NCBI GenBank assembly: GCA_028821455.1
Contig: JAPPGE010000087.1
Coordinates: 1 to 41,537, forward strand
From: a bacterium
GTDB taxonomy: Bacteria; Pseudomonadota; Alphaproteobacteria; SP197
Length of the DNA stretch: 41,537 bases
Direction of reading: 5' to 3'
Under the pieces are notes generated by a model that was not told the DNA's origin, did no database searches, and worked only from the letters and a program-made list of their open reading frames with translations. This document shows, piece by piece, positions 15,268 through 23,997 of the stretch. The translations under genes were made by a program, and so were the position numbers. Positions within the stretch are counted from its first letter, which is position 1. Every line of letters begins with the position of its first letter.

Positions 15268-16116
15268 CTATTCCACGTTCTGGGCCTGCTCGCGCAAGCG
15301 GTCGATGGCCACCTTGAGGTTCACGGCGGCGTTGGTCAAAGGCACGGACTGGGACTTGGATGAAAGCGTGTTGGCCTCGCGCAACAGTTCCTGACAGAAG
15401 AAACCCAGCTGGCGCCCGGGACTCGCCTCTTCAAGCAGGTTGCGCACCGCCGCCGCATGGGCGGTCAGGCGGTCGATCTCCTCGCGAACATCGGCGCGCG
15501 AGACGAGAAAGGCGACTTCCTGGGCAAGTCTTGCGTCATCGATCGCGGCATCGTCGACAAGATCACGCAACCTTTCGTCCAGGGCACGGCGGAGGCGTTC
15601 GGGTTCGCCGCAGGCTTCGTCCTGGGCCAGCGCAACAAGGTTGTCGACGTCGTCCAGCAGGCCGCCGATGATCGCAGCCAGACCGGCCCCCTCGCCAAGG
15701 CGGGATGCGACCAGGCGGTCGAGAACTGCCTCGAGATCCGTGGTGAGTTCATCGGCGATGGCGCCGGTATCCGTCCTTGCGCCAACAGTGACAATTCCCG
15801 GCACCGCCAGCAGTCCGGCAAGCGCTGCCGGCGAGGGCGGGCCCGCCCGTTGCTCCAGGACGTGAACGAGATCATCGAGAGCGGCATGGTTCACCGCCAC
15901 GCCTGTCGCCTGGTCGGACTCCAGCACCAGGGAGAGCGAGATGCTGCCCCGCGTCATCAGTCGTCCGGACCGTTCCCGCGCCACAGGCTCCAGCCACTCG
16001 AGGCCGCCTGGAACCCGGCAGCGGACATCGAGGCCCTTGCCGTTGACGCTGCGCGCATTCCAACTCCAGGCGCGACCGGCCACACTGGCGATACCCGTCA
16101 TGCCCTGAAACGCCAC
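15268..16116 (-). CDS. yicC: YicC-family endoribonuclease
   Basis: A 282-residue YicC/YloC protein, a family with RNase activity and a role in stress and stationary-phase growth. The N-terminus MTGIASVAGRAWSWNARSVNGKGLDVRCR-type segment (short form TGIASVAG, then RSVNGKGLD) is diagnostic, as is the C-terminal GFFCQELLREANTLSSK followed by VNLKVAIDRLREQAQNVE. I chose GTG 16116, which has GGAGG six bases upstream; ATG 16101 is the other option and starts exactly at the conserved block. The gene pairs with gmk downstream. It is separated from mltG, its usual upstream neighbour in such operons, by a reverse-oriented SDR gene. Confidence 0.92.
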   Translation of the reverse strand: MAFQGMTGIASVAGRAWSWNARSVNGKGLDVRCRVPGGLEWLEPVARERSGRLMTRGSISLSLVLESDQATGVAVNHAALDDLVHVLEQRAGPPSPAALAGLLAVPGIVTVGARTDTGAIADELTTDLEAVLDRLVASRLGEGAGLAAIIGGLLDDVDNLVALAQDEACGEPERLRRALDERLRDLVDDAAIDDARLAQEVAFLVSRADVREEIDRLTAHAAAVRNLLEEASPGRQLGFFCQELLREANTLSSKSQSVPLTNAAVNLKVAIDRLREQAQNVE

Positions 16117-16193
16117 GAACCGCCTCCGACTGCGCAAGATTGACGGGTGATATCATGGGTGCTTCACCTGTGTCACTCTCGCCCCGGAAAGCC

Positions 16194-16985
16194 ATGACCC
16201 GCCCCCCCTCTTCCATTCTCGTGACCGGCGCATCGAGTGGCATCGGAGCCGCCCTTGCCCGTCTCTATGCCGCCCCGGACACCACGCTCTTTCTCGGCGG
16301 GCGCGATGAACCGCGCCTGGCGGCGATCGCGGACGATTGTCGCCGTGCCGGCGCCTGCTGCATCGCGCAAAAGGTGGATGTGACCGACCAGGACGCCATG
16401 GCGAACTGGATGGCGGACTGCAACGACACCCGCGCCCTCGATCTGGTGATCGCCAACGCCGGCGTCTCCGCCGGCTCCGGCTACACGGGCGAGTCTGCAG
16501 ACCAGGTGCGCCACCTCTTGCGCGTCAACGTGGACGGAGTCTTCAACACCGTCCTGCCGGCGATGCACATGATGGTGACACGGGGCCAGGGACAGATCGC
16601 GGTGATGTCCTCCCTTGCCAGCTTCAGGGGATTCCCGGGCGCGCCGGCCTACTGCGCCAGCAAGGCGGCCCTGCGCGTGTGGGGCGAGGGCCAGCGAGTC
16701 TGGCTGCGCCACCGCGGCGTGCGCCTTTCGGTCATCTGTCCCGGATTCGTGGAGACCCCGATGAGCAGGGGCAATCCCTACACCATGCCGTTTCTCATGG
16801 ACGCGGGGCGCGCCGCTCGCCTGATCAGGAAGGGACTGGAACGCGACCGCGGACGCATTGCCTTCCCATGGCAGACGACCTGGCTCGTCCAGCTTCTTGC
16901 GATCCTGCCGCCAGCGCTCACGGACCGGCTGCTCTCCCGCATGCCGTCAAAGCCGGCGGCGCCGGAGGCTCATCCGCAGGGGTGA
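16194..16985 (+). CDS. Short-chain dehydrogenase/reductase
   Basis: A 263-residue classical SDR with an NAD(P)-binding motif VTGASSGIGAALA near the start, NAG in VIANAGVS, the catalytic Ser in MSSLASFRGFPG, and Tyr-x-x-x-Lys in YCASKAAL. PGFVETPMS follows as expected. The start ATG 16194 lies after CGGAAAG; an upstream ATG at 16140 would add 18 residues. A hydrophobic stretch near the C-terminus (TWLVQLLAILPP) could be a membrane anchor. It is the only rightward gene inside the leftward fab-mltG-yicC-gmk region and ends 17 bases from the convergent mltG. The substrate is unknown. Confidence 0.87.
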   Translation: MTRPPSSILVTGASSGIGAALARLYAAPDTTLFLGGRDEPRLAAIADDCRRAGACCIAQKVDVTDQDAMANWMADCNDTRALDLVIANAGVSAGSGYTGESADQVRHLLRVNVDGVFNTVLPAMHMMVTRGQGQIAVMSSLASFRGFPGAPAYCASKAALRVWGEGQRVWLRHRGVRLSVICPGFVETPMSRGNPYTMPFLMDAGRAARLIRKGLERDRGRIAFPWQTTWLVQLLAILPPALTDRLLSRMPSKPAAPEAHPQG

Positions 16986-17002
16986 TGCGCGGGCGGCACC
17001 TG

Positions 17003-17980
17003 TCAGTTGCCGGAACGATGGCGCCGCCAGCGAACAACGTTGCGGTTGTGTTCCTCGAGAGTGGCGGCAAAGGCATGGCCACCTGACCCATCGGCAACAA
17101 AGTAGAGATCCGGGGTGTCGAGGGGATCGAGGACCGCCGCGATCGCCTCGCGTCCCGGGTTGGCAATGGGTCCGGGAGGCAGCCCCTTGTGACGGTAGGT
17201 GTTGTAGGGATCATCAAGCTGCCAGTCCGAACGCAGCAGGTCCCGGCCAAGCGGTTCGACCCCCCTCGTCAGGGCATAGATGACCGTCGGATCCGATTGA
17301 AGTCGCATGCCGCGTTCGAGACGGTTGACGAGGACACCGGCGACATGCCGGCGTTCGTCCGCCCTGCCCGTTTCCTTCTCGACGATCGAGGCAAGGATCA
17401 CCGCTTCTGCCGGCGAGGTCAGCGGCAACTCTCCGGCCCGACCGGCCCACAGCTCGGCGACAGCGGCCTCCATGGCCTGCATCATGCGTCCGACGAGCTC
17501 CTGGCGCGTCGTGCCGCGCTCGAAGTGATAGGTTTCCGGCAGCAGCGAGCCCTCCCGGGGCATGGCGGCGACCGCTCCCTCGAGGGCAGGGTGGGCTTCG
17601 ATGATGGCAAGCGCCGCGGCACTGCTCAATCCCTCGGGAAGGGTGAGGGCGTGGACCACGGTGTCGCCACTGACCAGCCTCGCAATGACGCTATCGAGGG
17701 TCTCACCGGACCCGAAGGCATACTCGCCGGCCTTCAGGAGGTGGGCATCGCCGCGCACAAGTGTGTGCAGCCGGAAGAGCGTGGTGCTGGTGATGATGTT
17801 GCCGGCGTGGAGATCTTCCGCGATCTCCGCCGCACTGGCTCCTTCAGGGATGATCAGGGTGGCCGGAGCCTCCAGGGGACCGTGCCTGTCAAGGGCGGCC
17901 TGGAACCACAGGAATGCGGTGGCCAGGACAATGACGCCGGTACCGAGGAGACTGGCGACAACCCCCGCTTTCCGGCCCAC
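17003..17980 (-). CDS. mltG: Endolytic murein transglycosylase MltG
   Basis: A 325-residue inner-membrane enzyme (YceG family) that cuts nascent peptidoglycan strands and limits their length. One N-terminal membrane helix (about residues 8-28) leads to a LysM-like region (about 40-105; LIIPEGASAAEIAEDL and ALTLPEGLSS) and the catalytic domain, with the active-site Glu in ILASIVEKETG (about Glu201) and LQSDPTVIYAL and GLPPGPIANPG as conserved blocks. The start is GTG 17980, nine bases after the fabF stop. Its link to the fatty-acid genes is the usual alphaproteobacterial arrangement and ties envelope lipid supply to wall growth. Confidence 0.95.
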   Translation of the reverse strand: MGRKAGVVASLLGTGVIVLATAFLWFQAALDRHGPLEAPATLIIPEGASAAEIAEDLHAGNIITSTTLFRLHTLVRGDAHLLKAGEYAFGSGETLDSVIARLVSGDTVVHALTLPEGLSSAAALAIIEAHPALEGAVAAMPREGSLLPETYHFERGTTRQELVGRMMQAMEAAVAELWAGRAGELPLTSPAEAVILASIVEKETGRADERRHVAGVLVNRLERGMRLQSDPTVIYALTRGVEPLGRDLLRSDWQLDDPYNTYRHKGLPPGPIANPGREAIAAVLDPLDTPDLYFVADGSGGHAFAATLEEHNRNVVRWRRHRSGN

Positions 17981-17989
17981 CGCGGAATC

Positions 17990-19273
17990 TCAGTGGCACT
18001 TGCCGATGATCAGCGTGGCGTTGGTGCCGCCAAAACCGAACGAGTTCGATAACGCCCGGCGGACCGGACGCTCCCTCGCTTCGTGAGGAACGAGATCGAG
18101 TCCCTGGCAGACATCCTCGGGGTCGTCGAGATTGAGAGTCGGCGGAACCAGATTGTTCTGGACCGCGAGGATGGTGTAGATCGCCTCGACGCTGCCGGCG
18201 GCACCGAGCAGATGTCCGATCGACGACTTCGTCGAAGACATGCTGATGTTCGAGACGGTGTCGCCAAAGAGGCGCTTGACGGCGCCAATCTCAATTTCGT
18301 CCCCCATCGGCGTCGAGGTTCCGTGGGCGTTGATGTAGTCGATGTCTCCGGGGGCCAGTCCGGCGTCCTCGATGGCAGCCTTCATCGACCGGTATCCGCC
18401 ATCTCCGTCAGGCGGCGGTGCCGTGATGTGATGGGCATCGCCCGACAGGCCGTAGCCCAGGATCTCCGCGTGGATCCGGGCTCCGCGTCGTCGCGCGTGG
18501 GCGTATTCCTCAAGAACGACGACGCCGGCTCCTTCGCCCATGACGAATCCATCCCTGCCCTTGTCCCAGGGTCGGGAAGCCCGCTCCGGTTCGTCGTTGA
18601 AGTTCGTGGAAAGCGCCCGTGATGCCGCAAACCCGGCAATTCCCAGCTGGCAGACAGCAGCCTCGGCGCCTCCGGCCACCATGACGTCCGCGTTGCCGCA
18701 CGCGATCAGCCGGGCCGCATCGCCGATGGCATGGGCGCCGGTGGAACAGGCCGTCACCACCGAATGGTTGGGGCCGCGGTAGCCGAAACGGATGGAAACA
18801 TGGCCCGAGGCAAGGTTGATGAGAGCCGACGGAATGAAGAAGGGGCTGATCCGGCGCGGTCCCTTTTCCCGCAGAATCAGGGATCCGTCCTGAATGGTCT
18901 TCAGTCCGCCGATGCCCGAGCCGATCAGGACGCCGGTGCGCCGCTGCTCCTCCACGTCATCGATGATCCAGTCGGCATCCTCGACGGCCTGCTGCGCTGC
19001 GGCGATGGCATAGATGATGAAGTCATCCATGCGCCGCTGCTCCTTCGGCTCCACGTAACGTGCTGCATCGAACGCACCGTCACCGCTGCCGCGTGGCGGC
19101 TGCCCGGCAATCTTTGCCGGCAGTTCGTCAACGGGAAAATTCTCTATCCGGCGTATGCCTGAGGCGCCCGAGACGATCTGGGACCAGTTGTGGACAACGC
19201 TCGCTCCAAGTGGCGTCACCATGCCGAGGCCGGTCACCACGACCCTGCGGGACCGGTTTGCAGCTGTCACCAT
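17990..19273 (-). CDS. fabF: Beta-ketoacyl-ACP synthase II
   Basis: A 427-residue condensing enzyme that extends acyl-ACP with malonyl-ACP in type II fatty-acid synthesis. The nucleophile Cys176 is in VVTACSTGAH, and the two His are in NAHGTSTPMGD (His317) and STKSSIGHLLGAAGS (His354, with Lys349). Length and N-terminus RRVVVTGLGMVTPLG are standard. ATG 19273 has no strong ribosome binding site, but it lies only 33 bp after the acpP stop. It belongs to the leftward fabD-fabG-acpP-fabF-mltG set. Confidence 0.97.
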   Translation of the reverse strand: MVTAANRSRRVVVTGLGMVTPLGASVVHNWSQIVSGASGIRRIENFPVDELPAKIAGQPPRGSGDGAFDAARYVEPKEQRRMDDFIIYAIAAAQQAVEDADWIIDDVEEQRRTGVLIGSGIGGLKTIQDGSLILREKGPRRISPFFIPSALINLASGHVSIRFGYRGPNHSVVTACSTGAHAIGDAARLIACGNADVMVAGGAEAAVCQLGIAGFAASRALSTNFNDEPERASRPWDKGRDGFVMGEGAGVVVLEEYAHARRRGARIHAEILGYGLSGDAHHITAPPPDGDGGYRSMKAAIEDAGLAPGDIDYINAHGTSTPMGDEIEIGAVKRLFGDTVSNISMSSTKSSIGHLLGAAGSVEAIYTILAVQNNLVPPTLNLDDPEDVCQGLDLVPHEARERPVRRALSNSFGFGGTNATLIIGKCH

Positions 19274-19306
19274 GGCGAGCGGGAGGCAGGATTACCGGTC
19301 ACGGTC

Positions 19307-19540
19307 TCAGATGTGCTGTTCGATGTAGTCGATCGCATCCTTGACAGTGACGATCTTCTCGCCGGCATCATCAGGTATGGCGATACTGAAGGCATCCTCG
19401 AATGCCATCACGAGTTCGACCGTGTCGAGGCTGTCGGCCCCGAGGTCATCGATAAAACTGGCACCATCGACAACCTTGGATTCATCGACTCCAAGATGCT
19501 CTATGACGATTGATCGTACACGTTCAGCTGTATCGCTCAT
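19307..19540 (-). CDS. acpP: Acyl carrier protein
   Basis: A 77-residue acidic carrier of growing acyl chains. The phosphopantetheine site is Ser37 in [15 protein letters not shown]. It lies between fabG and fabF, with a longer 156-bp leader that carries a candidate promoter of its own, as expected for a protein needed in much larger amounts than the enzymes around it. Confidence 0.98.
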   Translation of the reverse strand: MSDTAERVRSIVIEHLGVDESKVVDGASFIDDLGADSLDTVELVMAFEDAFSIAIPDDAGEKIVTVKDAIDYIEQHI

Positions 19541-19629
19541 GGTCGAGCCGCCTCCGGTCCTGAATGAGTCTGGGATGTCACGTTCCTTGTGCCGCCTCGA
19601 CGGATGCTCTCCGGGGAACGCCTGTCTCT

Positions 19630-19660
19630 ACCATAATTCCGTAACAAGGCGATAGGTCAA
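19630..19660 (-). promoter_or_regulatory. Candidate sigma-70 promoter of acpP
   Basis: Read on the minus strand, TTGACC (19660-19655) is followed by TATGGT (19635-19630) after 19 bases, or by TTATGG after 18. Transcription would begin about 80 bases before the acpP start. The spacing is slightly long and the -10 matches only in part, so this is a candidate only. Confidence 0.4.
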
Positions 19661-19696
19661 GACTCCACCGCGGCAGGGGAATGATCAACAGGCGGC

Positions 19697-20425
19697 CTAC
19701 GGCATTGCCATGCCGCCGTTCACGTGGATCGTCTGTCCCGTGACATAGGCAGCGTCGTCACCGGCAAGCCAGGCTACGGCTGCCGCCACGTCGTCGGCCG
19801 TTCCGAGGCGGCCCGCCGGAATCCGGTCGAGAATGGAATCTCGGAGCGAGTCCGGCAGTTGGTCTGTCATCGCCGTATCGATGAAGCCGGGCGCCACGCA
19901 GTTCACCGTGATACCACGCTGCGCCACCTCCAGGGCCAGCGACCTTGTCATTCCCGCCAGGCCGGCCTTGGCCGCCGCGTAGTTGGCCTGCCCCGGATTG
20001 CCTGTATGGCCCACCACCGACGTGATGTTGATGATGCGGCCGTGTCGTCTCCTGATCATGCCGCGCAGCAGAGGCTGAATGATATGGAAGGCCGATGACA
20101 GATCGAGGTCAATGACCCGTTGCCACTGATCGTCGCCAAGGCGAAGGGCGAGGGAGTCGTCGACGACCCCGGCATTGTTGACAATGATGTCGACGTCCCC
20201 GGCGGCCTTGGCGAGGGCCCGCGCAGCCTCGGCGGTGCCCAGTTCGGCAACGACAACCCTCGCCGCCTCGCCGAGGTCCGCGGCCAGGGACTCGAGGGTC
20301 TCGCGGCGGCGTCCGGAGAGCACCACCGCCGCGCCTAGGGCGTGGAGCCGCCTCGCGATGGCGGCACCGATACCGCCCGAAGCTCCGGTGACGAGTGCCG
20401 TCCGTCCCGTCAGATCGTCAGGCAT
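19697..20425 (-). CDS. fabG: 3-oxoacyl-ACP reductase
   Basis: A 242-residue SDR-family NADPH-dependent reductase of fatty-acid synthesis. VTGASGGIGAAIA binds the cofactor, VNNAGVVDDSL follows, the catalytic Ser is in NITSVVGHTG, and Tyr/Lys are in ANYAAAKAGL. GFIDTAMTDQLP and the C-terminal YVTGQTIHVNGGMAMP are FabG hallmarks. ATG 20425 is used because GGGAG lies eight bases upstream; an in-frame TTG at 20440 is less likely. It follows fabD by 76 bp. Confidence 0.96.
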   Translation of the reverse strand: MPDDLTGRTALVTGASGGIGAAIARRLHALGAAVVLSGRRRETLESLAADLGEAARVVVAELGTAEAARALAKAAGDVDIIVNNAGVVDDSLALRLGDDQWQRVIDLDLSSAFHIIQPLLRGMIRRRHGRIINITSVVGHTGNPGQANYAAAKAGLAGMTRSLALEVAQRGITVNCVAPGFIDTAMTDQLPDSLRDSILDRIPAGRLGTADDVAAAVAWLAGDDAAYVTGQTIHVNGGMAMP

Positions 20426-20501
20426 GGCGTCATCTCCCAATTCTGTTGTTCACTCCGGAAGCCTGCGCCGTTGCAGCAGGCTATCCGTCCGGCGCCGATC
20501 G

Positions 20502-21443
20502 TCAAAGGGCGTTGAGGAATGCCTCGACGTCACCCGGGGTCTCCACCGGGACGGCCTTGATGTCCCGGTCGATCTTGCGCATCAGTCCGCACAGCGTCCT
20601 GCCTGCGCCGAGTTCGGCCACCGACACGACCCCATGGTCCGCGAGTCCGCTCATGCTCTCACGCCAGCGCACCCGCTCCGTGATCTGGTCGACCAGGAGC
20701 CGGCGCATGTCACTCGGCGCTGTTTCCGGTCTTGCCGTCACATTGCTCACCACGGGAATCCCCGGAGTGCCGAACGTCACCGCCGCCAGGGCCTCTTCCA
20801 TGCGCCGGGCAGCCGGCTCCATGAGCGGCGAGTGAAAGGGCGCGCTCACCTGGAGCGGCACGACGCGGCCTGCGCCGCGCTCGGATGCCAGGTCTGATGC
20901 CAACTCCACCGCCTCTTTCTTTCCCGAGACCACGACCTGCGACGGCGCGTTGTCGTTGCCGACAACACAGATACCAGCGCGTGATGCCTCGGCAGCGATG
21001 TCGGTGACGTCATCGATCTCCAGTCCGAGCACTGCTGCCATGGCGCCTTCGCCGGCCGGCACCGCCTCCTGCATTGCCCGGCCACGCAGGTCGAGCAGGC
21101 GTGCCGTATCGGAGAGGCCCAGGACCCCGGAGGCCACAAGAGCGGAATACTCGCCAAGGGAATGTCCTGCAACCAGTCGGCACAAGGCCGGAACCGGTTG
21201 GCCGCTCTCGGACACGATCACCCGCAGCACGGCCACGGAAACCGCCATGAGAGCCGGCTGGGCATTGCTGGTGAGCGTCAGGTCATCGGCATCGCCTTCG
21301 CGCATCAGGCGCGTAAGGTGGCGGCCGAGGGCATCATCGACTTCCTCGAACACCTCCCGCGATGCCGCAAAGGCATCGGCGAGCGCCGCTCCCATGCCGG
21401 GGCGCTGGCTGCCCTGTCCCGGAAACACGAACATGCGCGTCAT
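20502..21443 (-). CDS. fabD: Malonyl-CoA:ACP transacylase
   Basis: A 313-residue acyltransferase that loads malonate onto ACP. It begins MTRMFVFPGQGSQRPGMG; the nucleophile Ser is in AGHSLGEYSAL (about Ser95) and the His in SAPFHSPLM (about His204). GNDNAPSQVVVSG and ELGAGRTLCGL are family blocks. ATG 21443 has GGAG five bases upstream; an earlier GTG at 21479 would add 12 non-conserved residues. It is the first gene of the leftward fab set. A perfect TTGACA (minus strand, 21508-21503) upstream could be its -35 box, though no good -10 follows. Confidence 0.96.
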   Translation of the reverse strand: MTRMFVFPGQGSQRPGMGAALADAFAASREVFEEVDDALGRHLTRLMREGDADDLTLTSNAQPALMAVSVAVLRVIVSESGQPVPALCRLVAGHSLGEYSALVASGVLGLSDTARLLDLRGRAMQEAVPAGEGAMAAVLGLEIDDVTDIAAEASRAGICVVGNDNAPSQVVVSGKKEAVELASDLASERGAGRVVPLQVSAPFHSPLMEPAARRMEEALAAVTFGTPGIPVVSNVTARPETAPSDMRRLLVDQITERVRWRESMSGLADHGVVSVAELGAGRTLCGLMRKIDRDIKAVPVETPGDVEAFLNAL

Positions 21444-21538
21444 GACACTCCATACCTGCCGTGGTTGCCTGACGGGCACTCAACGAATGCCGCCTACCGG
21501 TTGTCAAGACCCCAGCAGTTGCCGGACGGCAAAATCGC

Positions 21539-21566
21539 TTGCATCCCCCCGTGCAGTCCCTATAGT
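21539..21566 (+). promoter_or_regulatory. Candidate sigma-70 promoter of the rpsF operon
   Basis: TTGCAT (21539-21544) and TATAGT (21561-21566) are separated by 16 bases. Transcription would begin about 105 bases before rpsF, giving a leader long enough to fold. This is the best-looking promoter in the window and points toward rpsF-rpsR-DUF2232-rplI. Confidence 0.55.
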
Positions 21567-21603
21567 GCGCCACCCTTGCGAGCGGGCGCCTGGCCCGTCC
21601 GTG

Positions 21604-21621
21604 GCAGGCTGTCGTGCCTGC
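21604..21621 (+). promoter_or_regulatory. Hairpin in the rpsF leader, possible ribosomal-protein autoregulation
   Basis: GCAGGC (21604-21609) and GCCTGC (21616-21621) form a stem in the leader. A second weak stem, TTGA/TCAA (21641-21657), carries CCG in its loop, which is the feature of the S6:S18-binding leader known from many bacteria. The match to that motif is loose and is an inference. Confidence 0.3.
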
Positions 21622-21677
21622 ACCATGCCCGATTAAGAGTTTGACGTTCCGGATCAACGATGTGAGCTGAAGGTTCG

Positions 21678-22097
21678 ATGCCGTTCTACGAGAGTGTCTT
21701 TATCGTCCGCCCGGATTCCTCTCCGCAACAGGTCGAGGCTCTTGCCGGCAAGATGGAAGCCCTGGTCCAGGAGGGCGGTGGCGATGTTCCCAAGACCGAA
21801 ATCTGGGGTTTGAAGTCCCTGGCATACCGCATCAAGAAGAACCGCAAGGGCCACTATGTCTTCATGAATGTCGATGCGTCCGTCGAGACACTCGGTGAGC
21901 TGGAGCGCAACCTGCGTTTCAACGAGGACGTGCTGCGCTTCATGTCGGTGCGCGTCGATCAACTGGATTCCGAGGTCTCGCCGATGATGCGCAACAAGTC
22001 GAGCCGCGATGATCGCTCAATCCGGCGCAACACCGGTGAGGAGCCACCACAGTCCTCGGAGCCTGCGGACGCTGAAGCGAAGGATGGAGACTCGTGA
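21678..22097 (+). CDS. rpsF: 30S ribosomal protein S6
   Basis: A 139-residue ribosomal protein of the 30S platform, partner of S18. [13 protein letters not shown] at the start, [21 protein letters not shown] in the middle, and [15 protein letters not shown] at the end of the fold are typical. The last ~35 residues are a charged, disordered-looking tail, as in other alphaproteobacteria. GAAGG lies upstream. Its stop overlaps the rpsR start. Confidence 0.97.
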   Translation: MPFYESVFIVRPDSSPQQVEALAGKMEALVQEGGGDVPKTEIWGLKSLAYRIKKNRKGHYVFMNVDASVETLGELERNLRFNEDVLRFMSVRVDQLDSEVSPMMRNKSSRDDRSIRRNTGEEPPQSSEPADAEAKDGDS

Positions 22098-22333
22098 TGG
22101 CTGCCCCTGCCCGCAGACCCTACTGGCGCCGTCGCAAGTCCTGTCCCTTTTCCGGACCCAATGCGCCGGTGATCGACTACAAGGACGTCAAGCTGCTGCA
22201 GAGATACATCTCCGAGCGGGGGAAGATCGTTCCCTCACGCATCACCGCCGTCTCGGCCAAGAAACAGCGCGAACTCGCCAAGGCGATCAAGCGCGCCCGC
22301 TATCTCGCGCTGTTGCCCTACGTCGCACAGTAG
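22097..22333 (+). CDS. rpsR: 30S ribosomal protein S18
   Basis: A 78-residue basic protein with the S18 core: [40 protein letters not shown], then [24 protein letters not shown] 22097 overlaps the rpsF TGA by one base (TGATG), so the two are translated together; a GTG three bases earlier is also in frame. GGATGGAG is the likely ribosome binding site. Confidence 0.97.
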   Translation: MAAPARRPYWRRRKSCPFSGPNAPVIDYKDVKLLQRYISERGKIVPSRITAVSAKKQRELAKAIKRARYLALLPYVAQ

Positions 22334-22342
22334 GCGCCGCCC

Positions 22343-23341
22343 TTGCCCGTGAAGGACAAGGCAACCCCTCTCAACCCGTTCGTTCCCCTGGTGGCGATGG
22401 TCGCGGCCTTCGTCAGCGCGCTGCTGTTCGGCTTCGGCATGGCATCGTCGTTCTGGGGCCTGTTCCTGGTCATCGCTTCGCCCCTGCCGATGTACCTGGC
22501 GGGTCTTGGATGGGGGTCCTTGGCATCGGGATTCGCCGGCGTCCTCGCCGTGGCGTGCCTGCTGATGTTCTTCGATCCGGTGATGACCAGCGTCTACAGC
22601 CTTGGATTCGTGGTTCCCGCCTTCATTCTCACGCATCTCGCCATCCAGCCTGTGTCGGGAACCGACGAGGCCCCGCGCTGGCTCCCGGCGTCCGCTCTCG
22701 CCCGCGTGTTCCTTGTTGTCGGTCTGATCGAGATCACCCTTCTCACCATCGTTCTCTCGATGACCGAGGCCGGACTCGCAGGCACGGTGCGCGGCAATCT
22801 TCACGAGGTTGCAGGCTGGTTCGAGGATTCCGACGAGGAGTCGCGCCAGGCGTTGGCTGACCTCGTTGATTTCTGGGATTCCCTGGTACCAGGCACTCTG
22901 GTGGGCGGCATCATGATCGGTCATGCGGTCATGGGAGCCCTGGCCCAGGGCCTGCTGGTCAGCTTCGCCGCTCCGATGCGTCCCTCGCCCGTGTTCTGGC
23001 AACTGCGCCTTCCCATGTGGCCTTCCATCACCGCCCTCGTCGCCGCCGCGGTGGCGCTGGGTGTCGACACGCTGGGCGGGTCGACCGGTGGACTGACGGT
23101 CTTTGTGGTGTACCTTGCCACAGGAATTGTTCTGGTCCTGGGCACGGGTTTTCTGCTACAGGGTCTGGCGGTCCTGCACGCCCTCACCCGCGGCATGGGG
23201 ATGCAACCCCTGTTTCTCATGGCAGCGTACGTGGTCGTGCTCGTCTTCCAGCCATTCGGCGCCCTCGCCTTCGCGGCCGTCGGGTTTGCCGACTGCTGGG
23301 CGGGATTTCGTGAACGGTTTGGCGTCGCCGACGACGCCTGA
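22343..23341 (+). CDS. DUF2232 integral membrane protein
   Basis: A 332-residue membrane protein with about eight hydrophobic segments, for example FVPLVAMVAAFVSALLFGFG, LGFVVPAFILTHLAIQ and LMAAYVVVLVFQPFGALAF. It matches the DUF2232 proteins found between rpsR and rplI in many alphaproteobacteria. Its function is unknown. The start is TTG 22343 or GTG 22349; both lie within 16 bases of the rpsR stop and neither has a clear ribosome binding site, so coupled translation is likely. Confidence 0.85.
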   Translation: MPVKDKATPLNPFVPLVAMVAAFVSALLFGFGMASSFWGLFLVIASPLPMYLAGLGWGSLASGFAGVLAVACLLMFFDPVMTSVYSLGFVVPAFILTHLAIQPVSGTDEAPRWLPASALARVFLVVGLIEITLLTIVLSMTEAGLAGTVRGNLHEVAGWFEDSDEESRQALADLVDFWDSLVPGTLVGGIMIGHAVMGALAQGLLVSFAAPMRPSPVFWQLRLPMWPSITALVAAAVALGVDTLGGSTGGLTVFVVYLATGIVLVLGTGFLLQGLAVLHALTRGMGMQPLFLMAAYVVVLVFQPFGALAFAAVGFADCWAGFRERFGVADDA

Positions 23342-23356
23342 GTATGGAGACCCACA

Positions 23357-23962
23357 ATGGACATCGTTCTTCTTGAACGCATCGACAAGCTCGGAAACAT
23401 GGGTGACGTGGTCGCGGTGCGCCCCGGCTATGCACGCAACTTTCTGCTGCCCCGGGGCAAGGCACTGCGGGCGACGCGGGACAACATCGCCCGCTTCGAA
23501 GCCGAACGGGCCGAGCGCGAGGAACGCAACCTCGAGCGGCGCGACGTGGCGGGTTCCCTCAAGGACAGGCTGGAGGGCGTCCACGTCACCCTCATTCGCC
23601 AGGCAGCCGACAACCTGCAGCTCTATGGTTCCGTCAAGGCGCGCGACATTGCTGACGGGCTTGCAGCCATGGGCTTTCCGGTCGACCGCCGCATGGTCGT
23701 CCTCGATCGCCCCATCAAGACCCTGGGTCTCTTCAAGGTCACCACCCTCCTTCATCCGGAAGTGTCGGTAACGGTTGTCGCCAACGTGGCACGCACGGCT
23801 GACGAGGCGATGATCCAGGAGGCTACCGGCCGCACGTTCCACCGCGCCGACGATGACGAGGAGGACGTGGACGAGCAGGCGGTGGAAGAAGGAGCCGTGG
23901 AAGAAGAGGCGGTCGAGGAGACGGTCGGGGAGGACGTTGACGACACGCCGATCCAGGAGTGA
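23357..23962 (+). CDS. rplI: 50S ribosomal protein L9 with a long acidic tail
   Basis: A 201-residue L9. The N-terminal domain MDIVLLERIDKLGNMGDVV, RPGYARNFLLPRGKA binds 23S rRNA; a long helix (about 45-75) and the C-terminal domain (GSVKARDIADGL through VTVVANV) follow. The usual protein ends near residue 150; here about 40 residues rich in Glu, Asp and Val follow (EEDVDEQAVEEGAVEEEAVE), a disordered extension seen in some alphaproteobacteria. GGAGA precedes the ATG. It follows the DUF2232 gene by 15 bases. Confidence 0.96.
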   Translation: MDIVLLERIDKLGNMGDVVAVRPGYARNFLLPRGKALRATRDNIARFEAERAEREERNLERRDVAGSLKDRLEGVHVTLIRQAADNLQLYGSVKARDIADGLAAMGFPVDRRMVVLDRPIKTLGLFKVTTLLHPEVSVTVVANVARTADEAMIQEATGRTFHRADDDEEDVDEQAVEEGAVEEEAVEETVGEDVDDTPIQE

Positions 23963-23997
23963 CGATGACCGTGTCGGATTAGCGATCGGGAGGAGGC

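Noticed and set aside
21503..21508. Perfect TTGACA on the minus strand upstream of fabD
   Set aside because: A good -35 box, but no matching -10 box lies at the right distance, so it was not listed as a promoter.
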